Assembly (NCBI GenBank): GCA_965223405.1
Contig: CBDCWO010000006.1
Span: 3,596,001-3,660,000, forward strand
Reading direction: 5' to 3'
DNA: 64,000 nucleotides
From: CBDCWO01 sp965223405
GTDB lineage: Bacteria > Bacteroidota > Bacteroidia > Chitinophagales > Saprospiraceae
Shown: piece after piece, positions 25,127 through 33,572 of the stretch
Layout: each line of letters starts with the position of its first letter
Numbering within the stretch: position 1 is the first letter of the stretch
Position numbers and translations under genes: made by a program
The notes under the pieces: generated by a model
What the model saw: only the letters and a program-made list of their open reading frames with translations
Databases searched by the model: none
Told to the model about the DNA's origin: nothing

Positions 25127-26200
25127 TTAGTCCAATGCTGCTATTGAATTTTCAATTAATGTTTTGGCGTATTTAAAATTATGTACACCTCCACTTTTGT
25201 CTTCTGCAAGGTATAAGTAATTCCACAAAGCACCAGCTTGAGGAGCCGAGTGAGTACCTGGAACTGCGCGTAAGGATCCAAAAGTAATACCCAAAACACC
25301 TTGAGCAACTAATTTGTTCTCTAATGAATCTAATAATGTATTAAATGTATTTTGAGTATTCGTAACTAACATTTCAAGAGCATCAGCATCGCTGTGACAT
25401 TGCACACATCCATTAGGATTTAATTCTCCTTCGGCTGTTTCTACTCTAAAAGTATGACCGCCAGCTCCTCTACCATCTATGACTGGAGCCATATGGCATT
25501 TAATACATCCGTCTTCTGCCAGTGATGAATGGAGGGAGTTTTCATAACCTTCTCCTATTTCGTATGTACTTGATCCGGTGAACAAAGCACCTTGCGATCC
25601 ATGATGTGGTCCCCAAAATGCACTGGTTATAGTAACCGAATCTGTGGATGTAACCTCTGGGATAGCAGGTGACCTTAGTCTTGCCTGGTGACAGTTTAGA
25701 CACAGATTACCTTTTCCGATATCATGGGTTGTTCCACCTACCCAAAGAGTGACTGGTTCGTCTGCTGTTAGAGCCCAGTCGGCTTCAGTGTAGGTGGTAT
25801 GGATCTTATGGCAAGTATAGCAGTTTTGAGGAAGGGGATCTTCGGTATCCATAGAAGCTTCCATAGCCCCAGTTTCAATCCGGTCCAAGAAACCTTGACT
25901 GGTGTGACAAGCCGCACATGCAGCATCATTTCTTTCATAATGGCCACCAATAGCATGCACTGAGTTTTGCCATTGAAACATCTTTGCGGTGATCAACTGA
26001 TTGTTACCGTGACAATCGACACAATTCTCGGCACCATTTTGTCCATCTTGTCCAGCAACACCCTGTGGGCCTTGGGGACCGGTTGGTCCGGCAGGTCCTT
26101 GAGCACCAGGAGCTCCCGGATCACCTTCGCAAGCGATGAGTCCAAAAAGAAGAAAAACTGTTAAAGCCTTTAGTAATGAAGTGATGATTTTAGCTCTCAT
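25127..26200 (-). CDS. Hexahaem lipoprotein cytochrome with collagen-like stalk
   Basis: 357 residues. A lipoprotein signal ends LLFGLIAC with lipidated Cys24. Residues 26-58 are eleven uninterrupted Gly-X-Y triplets (GDPGAPGAQGPAGPTGPQ and on), a collagen-like stalk. Six CXXCH haem motifs follow at Cys60, 95, 127, 167, 232 and 265, with several extra His residues that could be distal ligands (H82, H87, H134, H199/200, H224, H249). No known catalytic signature was recognised. The design suggests a lipid-anchored cytochrome held away from the membrane, periplasmic or on the cell surface. The gene has its own promoter region with Fnr-like sites and its own terminator. CcsA/ResB lie just upstream. 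Confidence 0.88.
   Translation of the reverse strand: MRAKIITSLLKALTVFLLFGLIACEGDPGAPGAQGPAGPTGPQGPQGVAGQDGQNGAENCVDCHGNNQLITAKMFQWQNSVHAIGGHYERNDAACAACHTSQGFLDRIETGAMEASMDTEDPLPQNCYTCHKIHTTYTEADWALTADEPVTLWVGGTTHDIGKGNLCLNCHQARLRSPAIPEVTSTDSVTITSAFWGPHHGSQGALFTGSSTYEIGEGYENSLHSSLAEDGCIKCHMAPVIDGRGAGGHTFRVETAEGELNPNGCVQCHSDADALEMLVTNTQNTFNTLLDSLENKLVAQGVLGITFGSLRAVPGTHSAPQAGALWNYLYLAEDKSGGVHNFKYAKTLIENSIAALD
26027..26125 (-). repeat. Collagen-like Gly-X-Y coding repeat
   Basis: Eleven consecutive Gly-X-Y codons (residues 26-58 of the hexahaem cytochrome), directly between the lipidated Cys and the first haem motif. Confidence 0.9.
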
Positions 26201-26293
26201 TGGAATAATTTTTTGTCTCTTACTTAAAAAAACCTGAAGAAATAATCTTAAATAATTAATGTCATAAAAATGTCATATTTCGTTTAGGTGTCC

Positions 26294-26313
26294 ACTGATT
26301 CAAGTCAATCAGT
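26294..26313. promoter_or_regulatory. Inverted repeat upstream of hexahaem cytochrome
   Basis: Perfect 7-base arms ACTGATT and AATCAGT separated by six bases, about 95-115 bases upstream of the cytochrome start. Likely an operator or a hairpin; the next site lies 3 bases away. Confidence 0.4.
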
Positions 26314-26316
26314 GTC

Positions 26317-26330
26317 GTGATCAATATCAC
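26317..26330. promoter_or_regulatory. Crp/Fnr-like operator
   Basis: GTGAT-CAAT-ATCAC, perfect 5-base arms with a four-base spacer, the geometry of Fnr-family sites. It lies 117-130 bases upstream of the hexahaem cytochrome start, in the gap after the ccsA gene. A related but imperfect site (GTGAC-N4-ATCAT, 29024-29037) precedes the resB/ccsA pair. Confidence 0.45.
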
Positions 26331-26371
26331 ATTAAGATTTATTAGTAAAAGTTGGAATTATTAGGACCTAT

Positions 26372-27211
26372 TTAATTTCCGGAATAGATATGCAGACTGT
26401 CCTCCGCTGTAGGAAGATAGTCCATTCCTAGGTAAGTAAAAATTATAGCTGCAACACCAATGATTACAATCCATGATAGCCTTTGTTTGCTCCAGGTTTG
26501 GATATTTCGACAATGTAAATAAGCTGCGAAAATCAGCCAGGTGATTAGCGCCCAATTTTCTTTAGGATCCCATCCCCAATAGTTGGACCAGGCTGTTTGT
26601 CCCCACCAGGCACCCAATAATAAACCTGCAGTTAAAAATAAAAACCCAAACTTGGTGATTTGGTAAGTAAAATCACTGAAGTCAATTCGCTCCTGAGTCC
26701 CCAAAGAGTGATGCGAAACGATTCCATCCGGTAAAGCAAGATGTAAAATTGCACTTAATCCGGCTACAAATAAAGCTCCGTATGCTAAAAAATAGGCAAT
26801 AACATGCGGTATGAACATCCACGTTTGTAATGCAGGTGGCAATGCAATGATCTCTACATCCCGTTTTGACAGTGCCAATACGAAAATTAGAATTATGGAA
26901 AGAGCTGAAAGTAAGCCGATGAACTTAATTTTATAACGGTATTCAACCAATATACTTACCAGTGATATGGTCCAAACAGCAAAAATCAGAGATTCATAAA
27001 ATGTTTTGAAAGGAGGTCTTCCGGCTTCGATCCAACGGTCGACGATTAAATAAGTACAACTCAGAAATGCAATCGAGAATATCAGGATCGGCAATCTGAA
27101 GAAGATGGTCTTCTTACTAAAAACACCCACCAAATATAGTAAAAGGCTGATAGCGTATACCGACATGGTAATTTTGAAAAATAGAGAGGTATAAAATAAG
27201 CTTTCAAGCAT
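26372..27211 (-). CDS. ccsA: CcsA/ResC-type cytochrome c biogenesis protein
   Basis: 279 residues with about eight transmembrane helices. The tryptophan-rich signature WGWDPKENWALITWL lies near residue 225, with flanking conserved His residues (MFIPHVIAYF, AAYLHCR). This is the haem-handling subunit of system II cytochrome c maturation, which delivers haem to apocytochromes in the periplasm. It is 11 bases downstream of the ResB-like gene, so the two are an operon and work as one complex. Their position beside the hexahaem gene suggests they serve this cluster, though they may serve the whole cell. Confidence 0.92.
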   Translation of the reverse strand: MLESLFYTSLFFKITMSVYAISLLLYLVGVFSKKTIFFRLPILIFSIAFLSCTYLIVDRWIEAGRPPFKTFYESLIFAVWTISLVSILVEYRYKIKFIGLLSALSIILIFVLALSKRDVEIIALPPALQTWMFIPHVIAYFLAYGALFVAGLSAILHLALPDGIVSHHSLGTQERIDFSDFTYQITKFGFLFLTAGLLLGAWWGQTAWSNYWGWDPKENWALITWLIFAAYLHCRNIQTWSKQRLSWIVIIGVAAIIFTYLGMDYLPTAEDSLHIYSGN

Positions 27212-27222
27212 TTTTAAAGAAT

Positions 27223-28917
27223 TTAAGAAATTGTATCAATTGGATGCTTTATATACGTAGATAATCCAAGATTGCGCATGAAAAACATTAAAAGACATCC
27301 TCCAAAAAGAAGTATAAAACCCAAATAAATAATATATAATCCTGGTTCATGACTGACTCCAATTCCTGAATATTTCGGATTATTCGGATCAAAATCGGAT
27401 TGGTAAAATCGATACCCGTTATGTAATAGAGGCTCATTAACGATTACCGAAGCTTCTTTTACTTTTTTTCCCTGATTGTCAACTATGCTTAGTTGACTTT
27501 TCCAAAATTTGGTTTCTCTGTCTTTTATCGATTCCAGAGCGAGAAAATATTTTGAGTTGGGGATGGTTAGTATTCCACCTTTGCGTTCTCGACTGGGATA
27601 AAGATAGGCTTGTCGGGAATTTGACCAATTCCGGTTCCAGTAGTCAATTTTAGCGACTGGATTTTCCAAGAGATTATTTTTTGAAGAGGGGCCAGCAGTC
27701 AAAAACTCATCATCAGGAAATATTTTTTCAATGGTAAAACCAACTGTATCTTCTTTAATAGGATAATATTGATTTAAGATTAAAGGTTTGTCCGAAATAA
27801 TTCCAGAATTGATGGTTGTAATTTCTTCATTTTCTCCCCAAATAATGATACGCTCCTGTTGTAAATCTTGCAGTAATTCCAAATCTTTATTCCAATAAAA
27901 TTCAATTTGAACACCTAAGTGCGGGTCAGATAAACGATTACGACCCTCTTGGGCTGACCGCATTTGGATCATTCTTTCTCCCAGTTGAGTTTTTAAGTTT
28001 AAAATAAGTCCGGGATCTACTGGAGCAATTGTGTCCGTATTATCGGGATAGGTATATTTAAAAATGAAATTTGGGTAGAATTCCAATAACCGAAAGTAAT
28101 ATTCCGAGCCGTAAATATGTTGAATCTCATTTATTTCTAACGGAAGTGATGCCATAATACGTGGAAGTCCCCCTTCCGCATTTGCAGTTCCAGAAAGTCC
28201 CCCGGTTTCTTGATCACTCATTTCCCAAATCTGAATGCGATAATCCGGTGCAAACTTTTCAAATTCAAAATTATCCAATTGTAATGAAAAATCTAAAGTG
28301 ACGATATCTCCTGGCAAACTGGTATTCTTTTTATATTTCTGAACTTCATTGGTTTTTTGTCCAACTTCAAGAGGAATAATTCCTCTAAATCCATAAAAAA
28401 AATCAATCCAAAAACCCGCCAAAATAACGATTGGACTTAAGTGGGCCAGATGAAATCCAAGATTGCCTATATTGAATTTTCTTTTGCTACTCATTTTGAT
28501 TAAACTCAACGATAGCATAATAAATATGGATACAAACCACCAGCTATGGAAGACGTCATCAAAATTCAAAAACCTGAGAATCTTACTTCCAATATCACCA
28601 TACCTTTGGGTGAAAATCTCGGTTGTGGTGTTTTGAGTAATAAACGTACCTATGGCGGTACCGATTGCCGCAATAATAATTATAGAAATGGCAAAGAATG
28701 GTGCATCAAGCTGGGTCCATACTTTACTCCAAATCAATGCAGTTGCCATCATGATAAAGAGGAAAGGGATGGCCATTTGGATATAAACGTTTAAATCTTG
28801 CCCTAAGAGAAATTGGTAAACATTTTGGGCTATTAAAGCAGTAAATAGGCCTAATGCTATTCCCCGGATCGCTTTTTTAAAATTTTGATGAGGTTGGAAA
28901 TGAATATTTGCGCTCAT
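27223..28917 (-). CDS. resB: ResB/CcsB-type cytochrome c biogenesis protein
   Basis: 564 residues: four hydrophobic helices in the first 180 residues (LGLFTALIAQNVYQFLL, MAIPFLFIMMATALIW and on), a large periplasmic domain at about 190-525, and a last helix (LYIIYLGFILLFGGCLLMFFM). GNLGFHLAHLSPIVILAGFW has the His in a helix typical of ResB. YRFYQSDFDPNNP near the C-terminus is also a ResB signature. It forms the system II haem lyase complex with CcsA, which follows directly. Confidence 0.9.
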   Translation of the reverse strand: MSANIHFQPHQNFKKAIRGIALGLFTALIAQNVYQFLLGQDLNVYIQMAIPFLFIMMATALIWSKVWTQLDAPFFAISIIIIAAIGTAIGTFITQNTTTEIFTQRYGDIGSKILRFLNFDDVFHSWWFVSIFIMLSLSLIKMSSKRKFNIGNLGFHLAHLSPIVILAGFWIDFFYGFRGIIPLEVGQKTNEVQKYKKNTSLPGDIVTLDFSLQLDNFEFEKFAPDYRIQIWEMSDQETGGLSGTANAEGGLPRIMASLPLEINEIQHIYGSEYYFRLLEFYPNFIFKYTYPDNTDTIAPVDPGLILNLKTQLGERMIQMRSAQEGRNRLSDPHLGVQIEFYWNKDLELLQDLQQERIIIWGENEEITTINSGIISDKPLILNQYYPIKEDTVGFTIEKIFPDDEFLTAGPSSKNNLLENPVAKIDYWNRNWSNSRQAYLYPSRERKGGILTIPNSKYFLALESIKDRETKFWKSQLSIVDNQGKKVKEASVIVNEPLLHNGYRFYQSDFDPNNPKYSGIGVSHEPGLYIIYLGFILLFGGCLLMFFMRNLGLSTYIKHPIDTIS

Positions 28918-29328
28918 TTTAGGAATTTCGGTTTGATATTATTCATAATCCTCACAGATTATAGAATACCATAAAAGTAACGTCATTTGCACAGAGGGTA
29001 GATGATTTCACTCAGTTTCTTATGTGACCCAAATCATAGAGTTGTAATTTACATTATTCAAAAATATCAAATTGAAAGGCCAAGAATAAAGTTCTCATGG
29101 AGCAGAAATCAATAATAAATTATATCTCTTTTTAATCATTAATTAGGGGACCTATTTGATAGAACAAAAGTACCAATGAAGATATGGCAAAGTAAGTCGA
29201 TGGGAGAATATCTTTTACTTTTAGAATATAAATTTAGATAAAAGAATGAAGCCAAGGACTCACAATTTAAATCTTACCAATATGTTTTGTCGCTTAATTA
29301 TGGTTAGGACAACAGTTTTTTTAGCTAA
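28918..29328. other. Intergenic region upstream of resB
   Basis: No gene seen. It carries the promoter of the resB-ccsA operon. The sequence at 29024-29037 (GTGAC-N4-ATCAT) is an imperfect Fnr-like site about 110 bases upstream of the resB start. Confidence 0.45.
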
Positions 29329-29640
29329 CTAACAAGTCAAATTGTCCAATTCAGCTTGGGCCTCCTTGAGACTTGCGTTATAGGAAGCTCTATCTTGAGC
29401 ACTAAATGTACAAGTATCATAACTCCGAAGTGCCTTCAAGTATTTTGTACCAGCATCTTTATAGGCCTTACAGTTTGCACTACTGGGATCAGCAGAGTAA
29501 GCTGAAGCGGCTTCGCTATATGCAATCACCTCATCCGAGATTTCTAAGGCATAAGTAGCACATGCGATTGGACTGCTTTTTGCACAACCAATAATAGAAA
29601 TAACACTACTAAATACTAGAAGAGTAACAACAGATTTCAT
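29329..29640 (-). CDS. Small cysteine-containing lipoprotein
   Basis: 103 residues. Lipoprotein signal ending SVISIIGC. The mature part is helical and alanine-rich, with cysteines spaced as C-PIAC, NCKAY, DTC and a C-terminal LTC, so disulfides are likely. ATG start at 29640. No family is recognised; it stands alone between the cytochrome maturation genes and a CBS-domain gene. Confidence 0.65.
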   Translation of the reverse strand: MKSVVTLLVFSSVISIIGCAKSSPIACATYALEISDEVIAYSEAASAYSADPSSANCKAYKDAGTKYLKALRSYDTCTFSAQDRASYNASLKEAQAELDNLTC

Positions 29641-29932
29641 GTGAAAATTTTTTATAATTCAGATTTATAGTTTCCTAAACTTCAAATTTCTAATTTTATT
29701 GTAATCAAAACATAGTGGATTTTTCTTTCCGTTTGGTTTTTGCCGTACCCTAAATGGGGTAGAATAATAATTCTGCCAACTTATTGTCCAAGAGTTAAAG
29801 TACAGTTCATCCATTTTCCAAATTCTATTCGTCCGACTCCGTATCCAACTAAAATTCTTATTTCTAAATTATTGATAATTTTTTCCAAGCACCCTAGATA
29901 AAACACCTGAAAAGGTATATGAAAACTAGAGA

Positions 29933-30406
29933 TTATTTCCCACTATACCAGGTTGAACTGTTCATTTCTTTAATGGCACGGAGAATGTCCCTTCTGGATA
30001 CTTGCCCTTTCAACTTACCTTCATCATCTACAACAACTAATCTTTTGAATTTAGTGGACATAAATATGTTAGCCACATCAACAATATCTGAATTAATATT
30101 GATAGTCTTCATCACATTAGACATGTAGTTACCAACAGTATTCTTACTTAACGGTTGATTATGATAAACACTGTCAATCAATACGCTGAGACAATCTTTA
30201 TCATCAATAAGTCCAACAACTTCTTTATTTTCATTTAGGACTGGTGCACCGGATATTCTTTTCGAAAGTAAGGTTTCAATTGCTTCTTTAATTTCAGTAT
30301 CGGGTCTGAATGTGATCAAATCAACTGCCATATATTTGGTTACCGGTTCTGCTCCAAGACCGGCTACTTTAACTTCAGGTTGCGGTTTTTGCTTAAAATT
30401 CTTCAT
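29933..30406 (-). CDS. CBS-domain pair protein
   Basis: 157 residues made up of two CBS motifs: DLITFRPDTEIKEAIETLL with ISGAPVLNENKEVVGLIDDKD, and KTININSDIVDVANIFM with KRLVVVDDEGKLKGQVSRRD. Such stand-alone pairs bind adenine nucleotides and act as energy sensors or regulators of other proteins. It has no fused effector domain. The partner is unknown. Confidence 0.88.
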   Translation of the reverse strand: MKNFKQKPQPEVKVAGLGAEPVTKYMAVDLITFRPDTEIKEAIETLLSKRISGAPVLNENKEVVGLIDDKDCLSVLIDSVYHNQPLSKNTVGNYMSNVMKTININSDIVDVANIFMSTKFKRLVVVDDEGKLKGQVSRRDILRAIKEMNSSTWYSGK

Positions 30407-30514
30407 ACATTTTCAAATTTATATGCTAGGGAAAAAATAAAGGCAAGGAAACTGCCTTTTTTAAATATACTGAATATTTTTCAATATTGGAAAATATTTT
30501 AATCCCTCCAAATA

Positions 30515-30925
30515 TTAGAAACTATTATTTACCCTGGTTAGTTGAAAATACCAATAACTCCAAAGAACATTAAAAACTATAAAAATACCTAAAATCAAAA
30601 ATCCAAAGATAGGTTGAACAGGCTGTGTCAATAATCCGATTAATATACCAATACACGCCATAAAAGACCAGATGATTTTTAGTCTTAACATGCCTAAATA
30701 ACCTGTTCTGCCTTTATTTCTCCCTAAGTACGACTCTATTCCAATACCAAAAAGAGCTGCAGCCACCAGCCGTACGGTCAAAGGATCAAAATAAGGCCAT
30801 CCTACCCATTCTAAAAAAAGGCCGGGAATGATCATCAAGGGGATGGCAAACAATATATCGATCCAAAAGTGAAGGATAAAAAATTTTTTGAGAGTTGTAG
30901 GTATAGGATTATGTTTGGTATTCAA
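30515..30925 (-). CDS. Small four-helix membrane protein
   Basis: 136 residues with four predicted membrane helices (about 15-38, 47-64, 82-101, 106-128). The start is a TTG directly after an in-frame TAA; the next ATG would lose the first helix, so TTG is the likely start. Similar small four-helix proteins are common in this phylum, but I do not recognise a function. It is divergent from the IPTL-CTERM gene at 31081. Confidence 0.6.
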   Translation of the reverse strand: MNTKHNPIPTTLKKFFILHFWIDILFAIPLMIIPGLFLEWVGWPYFDPLTVRLVAAALFGIGIESYLGRNKGRTGYLGMLRLKIIWSFMACIGILIGLLTQPVQPIFGFLILGIFIVFNVLWSYWYFQLTRVNNSF

Positions 30926-31080
30926 TTAAATCAATTTTAATTCTTTATTAATTCAAATAATTCAAATATATATTTAAAGCTGGATTTTTGGAATATCTTT
31001 CGAAGGGCATCCACAAGAAGCCAAGAAAAATGATTATATTTAATTAAATATATGCATAAATTAAGAATACACTGCCGATT

Positions 31081-32556
31081 ATGAACAAACTAGGCATCTT
31101 TTTTTGGTTTCTGGTTATTTCTTTTTTTACTCAAGCCCAGGATTTTCAATGGGCACAGCAGGACGGCGGTTCTCTAGATGAAGCAGGTGCTAGCATTTCA
31201 GTAGATCATGACGGTAATGCCTACATAACTGGTTTTTTTATTGGGGTGACTACTATAGGTGATTCCACTTTTACAGCTGCTGGAAATGAAGATATTTATA
31301 TAGCTAAGTATACATCTGACGGTATTTTCGTTTGGGCCCAACAAGCTGGAGGGACTGGCTATGATCGTGGAAATGAGATTTCCGTAGACGAGACAGGGAA
31401 TGTTTATGTAACCGGATGGTTTGAAGGGATGGCATCGATAGGAGATTCTTTATTTACAACTGGGGGTGGAAGTGCTGATATATTTATGGTAAAGTATGAT
31501 CAAGATGGTAATTTTTTATGGGCCCAGCAATTAGGCGGAAATTTGACCGATTGGGGGAATGGAATATCAATAGACCATGTTGGGAATGTCTGCGTGACCG
31601 GAAGGTTCGAAGGGATGGCATTGATTGGCGATTCTACTTTTACAAGTGTAGGTAATAGTGATATATTTATCACCAAGTATGATCAGAATGGCAACTTTTT
31701 ATGGGCCCAACAGGCTGGAGGTATTGGATTTGATATGGGCTTAGGAATCTCAGCTGATGGAATTGGAAACGTATATGTAACGGGATATTTTAACAGTACT
31801 GCGTCTATTGGAGATTCTACCTTCACCTCATTAGGAGTAGAAGACATATTCATAGCAAAATATGACCAAAGCGGTAATTTTATCTGGGCTAAACATAATG
31901 GCGGTATCCTGGGAGATTTTGGTGTAGGAATATCTGTAGATAATTTTGGGAATTCATATACAACTGGCTCCTTTAGAGGTACAGCTAATCTGGGAGATTC
32001 GCTTTTCACGGCAGTTGGCGAAATGGATTTATTTATCATAAAATACGATCAAAACGGAAATTTCAATTGGGCGATACAGGAGGGAGGTGCAAATAATGAT
32101 GAAGGAATCGAGATATTTGCCGATCATTTTGGGTGTTTTTTTGTGGTTGGATGGTTTACTTCGACAGCGACCATCGGAGATTCAATTTTTTCGGGTGTAG
32201 GGGGTAGTACGGATATATTGTTAGCAAAGTATGATCAGGGCGGTAACTTCAATTGGGCTCTCCAAGCGGGTGGGAGATTAGGTGAGCAGGGTAGGGGGGT
32301 GGCTGCAGACACGGTAGGAAATGTTTATATGACTGGTTTTTTTAGTGAGACCGCTTTTATCGGAGACTCTACATTTACTAGTGCTGGGAATGCAGACATA
32401 TTCATTGCCAAATTTGGCCCTTCCGGAGGTGTAAGTGAACCCGGATCGACAATCCCAAGCCTTTCGGAGTGGGGATTACTGATCCTCGCCCTCTTCTTGA
32501 TGATTGTAGGTATAGTGGCTGTGAGGCAACGGATTGTGCATTTGGCAGAAGAGTAG
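31081..32556 (+). CDS. SBBP-like repeat protein with IPTL-CTERM exosortase sorting tail
   Basis: 491 residues. A signal peptide ends near FFTQAQ. Seven or so repeats of about 52 residues follow, each with WAQQ.GG, a D.GN.YVTG.F motif, IGDSTFTS and DIFIAKYDQ.G (SBBP/beta-propeller type). The last 34 residues (458-491) read IPSLSEWG, then a hydrophobic helix and a basic end (RQR), the exact layout of IPTL-CTERM tails, which exosortase H recognises. The exosortase gene lies 467 bases downstream on the same strand, so this is its probable substrate. The mature protein would be moved to the envelope surface after tail cleavage. Confidence 0.88.
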   Translation: MNKLGIFFWFLVISFFTQAQDFQWAQQDGGSLDEAGASISVDHDGNAYITGFFIGVTTIGDSTFTAAGNEDIYIAKYTSDGIFVWAQQAGGTGYDRGNEISVDETGNVYVTGWFEGMASIGDSLFTTGGGSADIFMVKYDQDGNFLWAQQLGGNLTDWGNGISIDHVGNVCVTGRFEGMALIGDSTFTSVGNSDIFITKYDQNGNFLWAQQAGGIGFDMGLGISADGIGNVYVTGYFNSTASIGDSTFTSLGVEDIFIAKYDQSGNFIWAKHNGGILGDFGVGISVDNFGNSYTTGSFRGTANLGDSLFTAVGEMDLFIIKYDQNGNFNWAIQEGGANNDEGIEIFADHFGCFFVVGWFTSTATIGDSIFSGVGGSTDILLAKYDQGGNFNWALQAGGRLGEQGRGVAADTVGNVYMTGFFSETAFIGDSTFTSAGNADIFIAKFGPSGGVSEPGSTIPSLSEWGLLILALFLMIVGIVAVRQRIVHLAEE

Positions 32557-32757
32557 AAAAAGATTCTACCCTTACTCATTTCGAACAATTTAATATTAAT
32601 CCCCCAAATACGAATTATTTCCTACTTTTGATTTATACATATTTTTTAATTGTAATTGATAAAGAAGTTGTTTAAGAACAAATTTCCGCAACCTGCCTGG
32701 ATTTTAAGCAACTTCAATAGATAAGTCTATTGTGATCAACAACCTAATTTTCGGTGC

Positions 32758-32991
32758 ATGAAAGTTAATAATGACGACAAGAAGGTGTACTTTAAGCTTT
32801 TCAACTTATGGTTTCCCTGGAACAAAACTTTGTTTTTAAGTCTGCTATGGAAAATCTATGCATTGGCAGTTATTTTACTATTGGTCAGTATAAGTCTTGG
32901 CTACGAAATGACGGATGCGGATATTCCAGGAGGTTTGATTGCATGCGCTTTGTTAACCTATCTGATCACCCTACTCATCGATGAATCCTAA
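32758..32991 (+). CDS. Small membrane protein in the exosortase H module
   Basis: 77 residues. A polar, basic N-terminus and two hydrophobic segments (about 24-46 and 56-73). ATG at 32758; the exosortase start is 32 bases past its stop, so they are probably co-transcribed. No family recognised. It could be an accessory part of the sorting module. Confidence 0.55.
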   Translation: MKVNNDDKKVYFKLFNLWFPWNKTLFLSLLWKIYALAVILLLVSISLGYEMTDADIPGGLIACALLTYLITLLIDES

Positions 32992-33023
32992 ATTCCAGAG
33001 TTAAATACTTCAACCGATTACCA

Positions 33024-33572
33024 ATGGCGCGAAAGAAGAATCAGAGTGTATCCAAGCCAGTCCAGGAATGGAGGTCCCGGTGGCCGGTAATCCGTTTTGT
33101 GGGAGGTTTCGTAGTATTATCGATCGTCTATTTTACGATAAGCTCAACGGCCTGGTTTAATAAATTACGACATCCGATTCTAGTGGCTTATACCAAGATA
33201 AGTAGTTGGACCCTTAACGTATTTAATTTGAATACCAGTACGAATCAGGATATCCTATATAATAGCCAATTTTCTGTAAATATCGAAGAAGGATGTGATG
33301 CGGTAGGTCCTGCAATTCTTTACACCATTGCCATTCTGGTTTACCCGATCGCTTTTAAATATAAATGGAAAGGGATCTTAGCAGGGCTCGTCTTTATTTT
33401 TATATTAAATATTATCCGGATTATCAGTCTATTCCTGACGGGTGTTTATTCCAGTTCCCTTTTTGATTTTATGCATGTAGAATTTTGGCAGGGAATATTT
33501 ATTGTATTTACTTTGGCATTGTGGCTGGGATGGTTGCAATGGGCTTTCAAACGTGCGAAGATCAATGGGTAG
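33024..33572 (+). CDS. xrtH: Exosortase H (IPTLxxWG-specific type)
   Basis: 182 residues with about five membrane helices. The exosortase/archaeosortase catalytic set is present: Cys91 in NIEEGCDAVGP, Arg132 in LNIIRIISLF and His151 in FMHVEFWQG. The short form and the nearby IPTL-CTERM protein point to the H class, which cleaves the C-terminal tail of substrates at the membrane. The next gene overlaps its end by 8 bases. Confidence 0.88.
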   Translation: MARKKNQSVSKPVQEWRSRWPVIRFVGGFVVLSIVYFTISSTAWFNKLRHPILVAYTKISSWTLNVFNLNTSTNQDILYNSQFSVNIEEGCDAVGPAILYTIAILVYPIAFKYKWKGILAGLVFIFILNIIRIISLFLTGVYSSSLFDFMHVEFWQGIFIVFTLALWLGWLQWAFKRAKING

